Assembly: GCA_905178155.1 (NCBI GenBank)
Contig: CAJINV010000007.1
Coordinates: forward strand, 4,584,917 to 4,648,916
Direction: 5' to 3'
Source: Amoebophrya sp. A120
Taxonomy: Eukaryota > Sar > Dinophyceae > Syndiniales > Amoebophryaceae
DNA: 64,000 nucleotides
The notes below the pieces were generated by a model, which saw nothing but the letters and a program-made list of their open reading frames with translations, was not told where the DNA came from and made no database searches. Below, one piece after another: positions 46,498 to 56,143 of the stretch (position 1 is the stretch's first letter; each line of letters begins with the position of its first letter). The translations under genes were made by a program, and so were the position numbers.

Positions 46498-47250
46498 TGA
46501 TTCTTTAGTGTGTCAATTGTCGTGGTGCGAAAAACCTCTTATTTCTGGAGATTGATCCTTCCGGCGGCTACTAAAGGTACTTGACGTAGCAATTGTTGGG
46601 CATGAGCACATACCACATACTTTAAGAACTCACATTTACAGTTATTTTCATTCACATCAAAATCTTATTTACTTTTACAGTGTCAGAAACATATATACAA
46701 CTCGGGGCGTTATTTCTTTTGGGTAAGTCTCATGTAGTTCCTGATGGGGCAACACTCACCGAGACCTGCTTTTCAGGCGATCCAATTCCTTGTCTTTTCG
46801 TGTTTTCAAGACGAGGAATGAAAAACGATGGTGACTATTCAACGATTTCTCCCCGTGCTGCGGGTGGAGTACTGGAGCCCTTCCACGAAAAGGTCAAAAC
46901 GATTGATTCTAAATCTAATCATTACGATGTATGTTCCGAAATTATGCACCCCCCTGGCTTGTTAGCCTTGGCTTACAATTCGGGGGTTTAGAAAATACTA
47001 AGTAGCCCTGACTGTGAACACAAACGTGCGTAACCTCTTGGATCTGCTCTCTACGCTTTTTTGACTCCTTTGCGGCCCCGCGTCCGCGTGTTTCATCCGG
47101 TTCAATAATATATAAATCAAACATCAAACGACAAAGACCATCTCGGTTTGACAGACATCATCTTCACTGTTGTACAAATTTTGCATGTAGTACTACTAGC
47201 AGACCTTTGGCACTTGTTTTGCACAAGTAATAAGCGGTCTTGTTTCTGCA
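46498..47250. other. Spacer between transporter and phosphatase fragment (copy A)
   Basis: Shows frame-preserving differences from unit B in places (for example minus-strand EPDETRGRGAAKESKKRREQ against ELDESRGAAKESKKRKEQ), so it may contain 3' exons of the phosphatase. It also has splice-like signals on the plus strand (TTTACAG|TGTCAG, TTTTGG|GTAAGT). I cannot settle the exon structure. Confidence 0.35.
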
Positions 47251-47749
47251 TTACTGTAGCAACACAACAATCAAAGCTAGATCAGCAGTACAAACCTTAC
47301 TACTTTTCTTAATACATCTCTCCCTTGCTAGACTCAGCGACTTTGCCGCAATCTGCTCTGAGTGGTTCTGGTGATGGTCGCGCGCAACCACATTTTGATT
47401 TTGCAGCAACTCAACATCTCGGTTATTTCCACGATCGACGTCTTGATAAAGGTCGTGCAGCTGCTGGTCCCCGGCAGTAGCTTCTCCGAGACGATTCCTT
47501 GTAGTATCGTTTGCAACTACTTTTCCCCCGCGGCCACACGTGACGACAGAATTATGCAGTGCAAAAGTATCGTACTCGTAGTATTGCAATACAAATTAGC
47601 TCAGCATGACAAATGGAATTTCTCATGCTGATTTAGCTTGAGCAAGAAATTTGTCTTGCATGACTGCGATTAGTACGAGTACGATACTTTCGCACAGGAT
47701 AAGAATCAACTATTTGCAAAACTTCCGCAGATCGCAACGCGCCCCAGAG
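47251..47749 (-). pseudogene. 3' fragment of PP2C-like phosphatase gene (unit A)
   Basis: Only the C-terminal coding part corresponding to 56144-56485 is present; the N-terminal four-fifths are missing at the duplication junction. It carries a family B element at 47553-47701 that the intact copy lacks. The remainder is close to the intact gene (SLARERCIKKSS, TADLALIVVLLQ). Without a promoter or start it is presumably dead. Confidence 0.8.
47553..47701. mobile_element. Introner-like element, family B, with matching empty site
   Basis: 149 bp from TATGCAGTGCAAAAGTATCG to CGATACTTTCGCACAGGATA, between AGAAT copies at 47548-47552 and 47702-47706. The paralogous phosphatase near 56437-56448 reads ACAGAATCAACT with a single AGAAT and no element. 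Confidence 0.95.
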
Positions 47750-48004
47750 TATCAAGTGTAAAAATGTCTGGGTCTGGAAAAATGCAACTTGTATTGCTGT
47801 CTGCGGATTCTAAAAATATCTGTGTTGCATGAGCAGCAAGAGGAGTCAGTTCCTGGCACGCGGAGAGGGCATTTGTCATGCGTAATTAGCATCAAGAAGC
47901 TCTGAAAAAATCTGTGATGCTAGCACCAGCATCACAGACCTCACGGGTCATGCAAAATGTGCATGGCAAGTCCCGACTTCCAGACCCAGACATTTTTGCA
48001 TTTG
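47750..48004. mobile_element. Introner-like element, family A, truncated at the duplication junction
   Basis: Starts TATCAAGTGTAAAAATGTC directly after phosphatase sequence ending CCCAGAG. The right end has lost its last bases (CATTTTTGCATTTG, no GATA) and runs straight into family B sequence. No right-hand target duplication is found. Confidence 0.85.
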
Positions 48005-48165
48005 CAAAAGTATCGCACTCCCACTCGTATAAATGCATTACAAATTTGAATTTCCTCAGCATGTGAAATCAGATTTGTCAACATGCGGATTTACCTTGGG
48101 AGGAAAATTTGTTTTTGTAATGCATGACTGCAATTAGTACGAGTACGATACTTTTGCACAGGATA
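48001..48165. mobile_element. Introner-like element, family B, truncated at the duplication junction
   Basis: Begins within TTTGCAAAAGTATCGC, lacking the outer TATxxx end, and finishes normally with ACTTTTGCACAGGATA next to CGCTG of the glycosyltransferase. Fused to the family A element on its left. Confidence 0.85.
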
Positions 48166-51163
48166 CGCTGTCAACTACTTCCTCTGAATTCTCATCTCTT
48201 GCTGTCGGAAAAATCGTCGAGGCTTCTCCCGGAGAGAGATCGGTCTCCGAAGGCGCAACGGGACGATCGGGATCGAATACGGGGGCCGGCGGACCACGCG
48301 GCTCTGTTATTGAGTTATACGGCTCAAAAGCGTCTGGGTCTGCTCCTACAATACTTTTTGCTGTTCTACTAGCAGACAGCTTGTTCAACATCCTCCTTGT
48401 CAGCACCTTGCCCCAATCCCTACCCACCGCCCTGCCATCGTAGTAATCGTGGTGCTCCAGCCGGCTTTTCCTTTTTTTCGCTTTCTCCTCGTCAAACGAA
48501 AACGCTATTCCTGACCCTATCCATCCCATCGCCGCTTCCCGGTCCGCGTACTGCGCTTCCAGATCCAGTTTCTTTCGCAGTCTCGCGCCCTTCTTTTCCT
48601 CGTTGTGCGCGGCGCGGTACTCCCGTGGAAGAAAAATCTCGTGATCGAGAAGGGAGTAGAGGGAAGATCTGTCGGCGATTTCAATTTGCGACGTTTGTTC
48701 ATGATCGAGGTCCGGATTTTTATCTTCTTCTGCAGTAGCAGCGGAACTACTCTTTAACATCGCTAGCCAAGGTGCTCGGTTCTCGCGCACGTGCGCTGCG
48801 AGCGGACCGTACACCGTGAGATTTTCTCTGCCGCCGGAAAACTCGTCCACGCGGTACAAATCGTCGAGCTCAGAGTCTGACGCAGTCGTTGTGGTCGTGT
48901 GTTTCTGCCCGGTAAGAACCGCAGATTGCAGCGCGGTTTGGTTTTCTTGTTCTCCTCCTTCACCTGCCCCCGGCCTTTTGCGTGCTGTCGTGCTTCTTTC
49001 GCCAGCATCATGATCATCGTCACTATACTCCAGCCCTCTCGTGCTGAAGGACCAGAGGTCGAACTGTGGGATCTCGTAATCCACTAGGATCCGATTGTGA
49101 AACAATTTATTCATGGTCAATAGCTGCTCCAGGTAATTCAATTCCTGCTTCGTCGGCCCCGGCTTCGTGTTTAGATCCGTCATGGCGAGCACTGCGAATA
49201 ATTCCTGCACACAGTACTGCCAAGCGAAATTGCCAAAGACCACGAAGGAGGACTTACCGGTTTTTACTTGTTCTTCTTGCGAAGATTGCGCCGATGTTGC
49301 AGTGCTCTTGTCATTCCTCGCTCGCGCCGCAGCCGCTTCGTTCACCTCCGGGTCCGTGTGCTCCGTTTCGCTGCTGGTTCGCGGACAGCTCAGCCGCTCC
49401 TTCGCCAGGGCGTAGTCAGGAGCGTAGGGGTGGTTCTCATTCAGGTAGACGCACACCATGGAAAAGTGCCCCGCGCGCCGCATCACAAAGTCGTTCACTT
49501 GCTCGAAAGGAACTAGATCCCGGTCCTCCGCGTCTACATTGTCACTGACGCCGAGCTCTTGGAGACTGTGTAGTTATTGAACATTCGAAGAATTTATTTC
49601 TCATGTTGACTTGTTATCCGATTGATTCTTAACGGTATGCATGGTGCTGCTGCTGACGCTACTTATTGGTTATTTCAGTTGATGATGTGCATTTTCATTT
49701 ATTTGTTCTGCATGTGAAGCAATCTTTTATTTTTCATGCACAACTTCACTGCTAACACACAAGGACAACTCGTCGCAAGAAGCAAATTATACACCGTGTC
49801 CTTGGTTTCGAAAACCACCACATGGTGCTCGCATGCGGGTGGTGTGCCTGAAATCCCTGACTCGCGACGCGCTTCTGGCTCGACGTGAACTTTTCTCGCC
49901 CGTCGCTGTCGTATCAAAAGGAAAAATCCCCCCTCCCCATAACGAAAACGAAATTTTTGATGCTGTATTTGAGTACACGAAGTCGACTTGTAATGCCAGA
50001 AGGCCAAAAGCCGCAGCTGTGGCCTCGTTTGCAGGCAATTTGTCATGCTGTTTCCCCCTTCCAGTTGCTCTCTGTCATGCTGAAGGCGCAAGGCTTTCCC
50101 ACGCCAGCCAGCATTACACTCCGCACGTCTTTCCTTCTAGCATGACAAAGCTGATTTGTGACCACAAATCTGCATCACAGATTTACGTTTTGATATGGGG
50201 AGGGGGGATTTTTCTTCTTGATATGTCGCACCACTTGAGCTGCGGCGCGATCCGGTAGTGCGACACGAGCAGCCCGCGACAGTGCTCCAACGCGAACATG
50301 CGGCGGATGCGAAAGCCGTTTTGCGCGACCGTCGTGACGACCTGTCCGTCGACGGTGTCTGTGATGGTCTTCGTCGGGGGTAGCGTCGTTTCCGTCGACC
50401 ATTCCGTTTTTGGGTAGAAGCTGCCCGCGCGGAGCTTCCTGTCCCTCTCCACATCCGTCATGAACAGGTGCGTCGCCTCGTTGACGTCTTGACAAGGTCC
50501 CATGGTCGCCAGCATCTTGTTTAGCGTGCTGTTCAGCGAAAGAGCGAACTCGATTTCTGGGTCTTCAACCTCTGACGCTGCTTCGTCTTCTTGTCCTGCT
50601 TCCGGTGGTGGACTTGCAGTTGTCGGCCCACCGGACGAACTTCCAGCCCGTCCACCTACACCTTCTGTTGCTTGCTTCAGCTCCAAAATTTCCCTACCCG
50701 GAACGTGCGAGTTGTCGGGTTGCTTCACGACCACTGGAGCAGAAGTAGACTCTGATGCTGATACTACATCACTGGTAGAAGTACCGCCCGCGGCCTGACT
50801 CGCCTCGCTCCTCGAAGATGTCGTCCCTGGTGTCGTTGTGGCGCTCAGATTTTCCGCGGTAGTACTGGAAAGAAAATTCACGCCAATACAGTCCCCCGGC
50901 TTGATCGGCTTCATCACCTTCACAAACATCCAGCCGGGCCACGAATACTGCGGTGGCGTGACTTGCTTCTCCTCCATCAGGGATGAGGAGTCGTGGAAAT
51001 TGAGGAAGATGAGCGAAAACAATGCGCGGGTGAAAAACCGGATCTGCAGTGACTCCACAAATTGGTTCGCGTGCCCGTAGTAGCAAAAATCCTTACTCCA
51101 AATGGTCAATCCGTCCCCGGCAAGGGAGGAGGAACCCACCAGGGTCTGCTCGACACGGGGCAT
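48166..51163 (-). pseudogene. Truncated glycosyltransferase-like gene (copy 3)
   Basis: Corresponds to exons 1-3 of the gene at 37017-42289: 51163-50224, 49906-49795 and 49565-48166, with the same family C element and the same GT-AG intron. The C-terminal part, including the LKARGxEAA donor-site block, is absent because the duplication breakpoint replaced it by introner-like elements and a phosphatase fragment. Its first 3 kb is essentially identical to copy 2. It might still be transcribed, but it cannot make the complete enzyme. Confidence 0.8.
49912..50223. mobile_element. Introner-like element, family C (duplicate copy)
   Basis: Same sequence, position and TGTCG target duplication as 41038-41349, carried along by the tandem duplication or homogenised afterwards. 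Confidence 0.9.
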
Positions 51164-51471
51164 GGTGCTGGGTAATGCACGGACAGAGCTTTAGCTCACT
51201 GCTAGCGAACCATAAAATTTTGCGACATAAAGACTCAACGGAATCGGTGGAGACAACTCAGTTTCCGTTTATTAACAGACCGAAACTAATAGAAACTGGT
51301 GCATAGATATAGACTTCACTTTACGGATAACTGCAGCATACCCATACTTTAAACTTACACAGCAGTGGGGAAAATTCCTGATGAATGCGACCTTTACTCT
51401 TCGGGATCAAAAAAATACCACGGGAAACGATCTTCTTCATCGCACGACCAACACAAGGATACGATTTTGAT

Positions 51472-52589
51472 TTACACCGATGACACGGCATTATTCGAGA
51501 GCAGCACGCACTTGAACAAGACGTGGCACGGGAACGAGGGAGGGTCGAATAGCGCCCGGCAGTGATAAAAATACCGTGCCACCACGTTGTGCGTGTCCTT
51601 TTCAAAAACAGTGCCAATATGCAGCAGCTCCTATACGTGACTTGCTGAAGCGAGCACCGCGGTGCTAAAAAAATGCAATACGTGTATCATTGTCAGTATA
51701 TCACCAGAAAAACGTGATTTGCGACCACATACGCCACGAAAAAGAGTGTTGGCTCCCAGAAGCACTTGTGCCATTCAAACTTGTCTTCCTTCATGATTTT
51801 AAACCTCAATCGCAATCGCAGAAACGACCCCCACCGGCCTATGAACTGCAGAAAGATCGCCAGCACGATCGCGTCGGTCTGCATCTGGATGAGGCCGTAA
51901 TTCGACACGTACACTTTTTCGGCCGTGATCATCTCCCGCCAAAAGGCGATTTTGATCAAGAAGCCCTGAAGCACGTAGGGCCAAAAGATCTTCTGCTTGT
52001 TCAGGACCTTTTTCGCGTCCAGCGTGCCGATCGGGTGCAGCAGCCAGATGTGCGCGAACAGCAGGGCGGTGGCGGGTAAGCTGGTACTGTTGCTGGTCAC
52101 CGTCGCGGACAGCGGTATGATTTTCCCCGCGGCCGCCAAGTGGTTGCTCGCCCAGTCCGCGGCGATGCATCCGACGACCGGCCCGAAGTGGTGGAGGTAG
52201 AAAAAAATGGAGAAAAGTTTATCCCGGAACGGGAGGTCCCACGGTTCGACGGCGAAGTTGAAGGCGAAGGGGACGACCATGAAACTGGCGTATTCGGCTA
52301 AGTAGAGGTCTTTCGGACAGCTGGCGAGGTAGACGCAGAGGCCGACGATGACGGGGTGGAGGTTGAACTGGAACTTCCAGAACACATTCTTCACGATCGC
52401 GTTCCGCCATGCTAGCTTTTTCCGGAGGATAAAGCGCCCGGTGAATGTGAACAAGAGGGAGAGAAACAAGGGCGGGAGAAGCTTCAGAAATCCGTCATTC
52501 TGCTTGATAGCGCTGGTGCTGGCTGCTTGTTGCCCTTGCAATAGAATACTATCGACATCTCCCCACGCTGTGGTCTCTCTCTGTAACAT
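51472..52589 (-). CDS. Multi-pass membrane protein (copy B)
   Basis: Exon 1 is 52589-51705 and exon 2 is 51630-51472, the same structure as copy A (347 aa). The frame continues open upstream of 52589, but MLQRETTAW is the start shared by both copies. Substitutions against copy A are few and mostly conservative (LSVLFTLIGRF to LSLLFTFTGRF, AKKLLNKQ to AKKVLNKQ). The C-terminal exon is identical. Function unassigned. Confidence 0.6.
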
Positions 52590-53608
52590 AATTTTAGTTG
52601 TATATTTCTGGAGGACCCGTTTTCGTACAATAACGCTTCGACTTGTAAGCAAATACAGGCCCAGCTCTCAACGTCATCTTCTCGCCTAGCTGAGATACTA
52701 TGGAAGATGATGACCGCTAGTACATTTCGTTCGCAATTTATTTTCCGTACCTACAATTTTACGTTTCTTCGACATCGACAAGAAGTGCGTCTTCAGTAGT
52801 TTGGGAAAATACGAGGATGGTCTGTGACGCCAGCTCTCTCAGTAGCTGCGGCTCTCTCCACTCTTTCTCTTCTCCGAGCTCTGTAAGGAAACCGTGTTCC
52901 TCAATAGTCGGCTTGTCTCCGCGCTAGCGACACGAGAAGCCACCCCCAAACAACGAACTGGGTGCTTTGCAACAGGAGCATCAACCTAACGAGTGATGCC
53001 CAGAAACCCAAATGTTCAAATCCTCCCGGTGACGCGAAATAACGACAACGAGCAAACGAATGATAAAAAAGAGAATACAAGTACAACCCCTTGCGCCGAA
53101 GTCTCGACATATTTCAGAGAGCGCGAACAAGGTGGAAAGCAAACTCCAGACTTGCGGTTGGTAAGTACTAAGTAGTAATCGGAGCTGCCCGTGCAACAGT
53201 GAGGCTGCATCGACAATATTCTAATCTTTCCCTTCGGAAGCTTAAGTAAGCAAGGGATTTTTGTACACAGGTGTTGGTCGTTGTCGTGATGCGTTTTGTG
53301 GGTCCTACGCATCTTACACTCTACTTGTAGTTGTACTTTCATATCTGAAACACGATAATTAACACACACAGCAAATTTTCGAACTAGTATCATCTCAACA
53401 AGCATTGTTGAATGACGCACACAAGAACTCTTGCGCGACACATTCTGGTAGTCATTACCAACTACACCAACCAACGTCTCATGACGTGTATAACGATGAG
53501 GATAAGCATTATGATCAGGATTAGTTTTTGCAGTTCTTTATTAGGTTTCTGTCACTTTCTATTTGATTTTCTCCTCCTAGAGGTGTTCCGCCCAAGCAAC
53601 ACTTTGCT
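52590..53608. other. Spacer between membrane-protein and transporter genes (copy B)
   Basis: Carries the counterpart of the possible small plus-strand gene (52996-53160 and 53271-53330, ending LTLYL). Nothing else recognised. Confidence 0.4.
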
Positions 53609-55363
53609 TCACAACCTGGCGTGCAACGCCAACTCGCCGGCCAGCTCCATACTGACTGCGACCACGATACCAACCCCGAACATGGAACACACCGCCCCGA
53701 TCGCTATGCATGGAAAATTGTCCCTACTACACGGACACGACGAGGACCCTACATGACGTTGGTAAGCACAAGCGCATTCCGGCTTTTGCTTTTCTGCAAA
53801 TTTGATCAATCTACTTATTTAGTGTGGCGTTCATAGGGCATTCCTGCTTTCTATCAAGTATCGTCATCTAGGTTCGGTTGTCGAAATTCGTGCTGCATAC
53901 CGCACGGTAATGCATTCGTTTCCGTGTAAAACGGTAAAAGAACCCTAAAAACACAATGTCTTTTCCATACTCGCCCACAAGTTGAGCAGCGGCATGCCGG
54001 CAATCCCGTGCCCGCTAGTGCACCCGCCGCCGAGCCTGGATCCGAAGAGCATCAGGGTCCCACCTAGAAAAGCGCTTATTTCAGACTGCACGTACGGCGC
54101 GCCGCTGGGAAGGTTGTCCGCGAGCCTGGCCGAACAGTAGGCGCCAAAAACAGACATCATCAGATACGGAACTTGCCAGTACCACCCGAGGAGTTGAAAC
54201 TTTTCAAACGGTTTCAGCTTCTGTGGAAACTTGGCGGGAATCAACTGATCCATGAGCGCCAGCTGGGCGTAGGCGGTAGAGGAGCCGATGGGCCGGGCGG
54301 CGATGAAGACGGAACCCAAATTGACTAACCCAATCCCCAAACCACACAGCGACGGCGGCCACGCGTGGTCCTTCCAGTCATCGTTCTTTCCGTGGTTGTG
54401 CAGCTCATCCTTAAACGGCAACAAGATTTCGCAGACGAGACAGAAAAGCGCTGAAAATAACCCGAATGCGATCATGGCGGTATTGAAGGGAATCCCGAAT
54501 CGGAGGTCTGCGTACTGGGACTGCATCGTTGGGGTAGAAGCGGAAGTAGTAGCTGCGGAGAAATTTTTGGTTTGTAACTTGCTCTCCGCAGATGGAGGAT
54601 CACGAGAAGTTCCTTGCAAGTCCTCTTCTTTCGTCGATGCTGTCGGCGCAACTGCACCAAGATTGCTCGATGTCGCGGGGCTTTTACTTCCAGAATTGTC
54701 GACATAGTACTGCGTTGTGCTACCGCCAAGCGCACTGTCGCAAGCTCCACTGTGGGCGCAGCTGCTATTATTTCTCCCACGACCTTCCACCGCTTTCAGC
54801 ACATTTGCGAGAAAGGCGCCGAAAAACCCGCCGAGCAGCGTGATCCACGCATTCCCCACCCCGGTCCCTACTTGCGGCAACACCATGCCCGGGCAGGCGC
54901 CGCCGACGACCATCCCGGCGCCCAGAATGCCGCCGCCAAGCAGCACTCGTGTCGCAGAGCTCGAGGTGATCAACCGCGATTCGCGCACCGCTTGCATCCT
55001 CTCTCTGTCGATCTTGTTCCAGATGAAGAACGAGATGCAGGCGCCCACCACCGCGCCCATGAACATTTTCAGCATGATCATGGTCTTGAAAATGAACTGC
55101 TCGCGGATTACCAGGGGCTCGTACACGTGCGAGCGTTCGAAGAAAAAACCAAAGGCGAAGCCCATGACGAGGAGCAGAACAAAATCCCGCACTGCGACGA
55201 GGGGGCTCGGAGCTGGGGGTGGGATTTTCGTGATTCGCTCTTCCGGGGCGGGTGCCTTGGAATCCATCTCGGAGGTGTTGCTCTTCATCTCCGCAGTTGT
55301 CGCCATTTTTGGACTTTCTATCTTTTCTGCTTGTACTACGCGAGGTCGCAAAGTTGTGGACAT
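53609..55363 (-). CDS. YeeE/YedE-family sulfur transporter, copy B
   Basis: Exon 1 is 55363-53971 and exon 2 is 53748-53609, with a 222-nt GT-AG intron at the same site as copy A, giving 510 aa. Both signature blocks (GACPGMVLPQVG and GGGCTSGHGIAG) and the final helix GAVCSMFGVGIVVAVSM are intact. It differs from copy A mainly in the Ser/Thr-rich central loop and by small frame-preserving indels, so both copies appear to be under coding constraint. Reading past the splice donor gives a premature end (SMEKTLCF) that differs between copies, which supports the intron. Confidence 0.85.
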
Positions 55364-56143
55364 TGATTCTGTTTAGTGTGTCAATTGAAATTGTCGTGAT
55401 GCGAAAAAACCCTATTATTTCTAGAAAAGATGAGGCCAGGAGATTGGTTCTTCCGGGTGATTATACTACAGGTACTTGACGTAGCAATTGTTGGACATGA
55501 TGAACATACACAACTACACGCACTTTGGCTTACCGTTTTGATTCGCAACAAATAATCACATGGATCTTATTTACAGTGTCAGCCCTGAGACGTGGTGGTG
55601 GTAAGAATCCATATATACAACTAGGGGCATTTCAATTTTTGGGTAAGTCTCATAGTACTCATGTAGTGCCTGATGGGGCAACAACGAGACCTGTTTTTAA
55701 GACGATGCAATTCGTTGCTTTTTCGCTTTTTCAAGACGAGGAATCAAACACGATGGTGACTATTCAACGACTTTTCCCTGTGCTGGGGGTGGAGTACTGG
55801 AGCCCTTCCACCGAGAAGTCAAAACGCGTCTAATTATCACGATGTATGTTCCGAAATTATGCACCCCCGTGGCTTAGGCTTACAATGCGGGGATTTAGAA
55901 AATACTACTTAAGTAGTCCTGACTGTGAACACAAAGGTGCGTAAACACTTGGATCTGCTCTTTGCGCTTTTTTGACTCCTTTGCGGCCCCGCGTGATTCG
56001 TCCAGCTCAAATAATCAAAGACAATCTCGGTTTGACAGACAACATCTTCATCACTGTTGTACAAATTTTGCATGTAGTACTACTAGGACTAGCAGACCTT
56101 TGGCACTTGTTTTGCACAAGTAATAAGCGGTCTTGTTTCTGCA
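55364..56143. other. Spacer between transporter B and phosphatase
   Basis: Counterpart of 46498-47250. The minus strand just downstream of the phosphatase stop reads TTGTTACAG|TAATGC, which looks like a 3' splice site. Indels of 3 and 6 bases relative to unit A suggest extra 3' exons for the phosphatase. No exon model is firm. Confidence 0.35.

Larger units (their letters stand above)
39298..47749. repeat. Tandem duplication, unit A
   Basis: This segment is repeated at 48166-56485. It runs from inside the glycosyltransferase gene, through the membrane protein and YeeE/YedE gene, to inside the phosphatase gene. For the stretch 39602-43081 the offset to the second copy is constant (8874 bp) and every translated segment I compared is identical. 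Outside that tract substitutions and small indels are common. Confidence 0.9.

Noticed and set aside
122-48165. CRISPR-like or bacterial IS interpretation of the repeated short elements
   Set aside because: The copies are dispersed inside eukaryotic exons, have inverted ends and target duplications, and lack spacers, a leader or encoded proteins.
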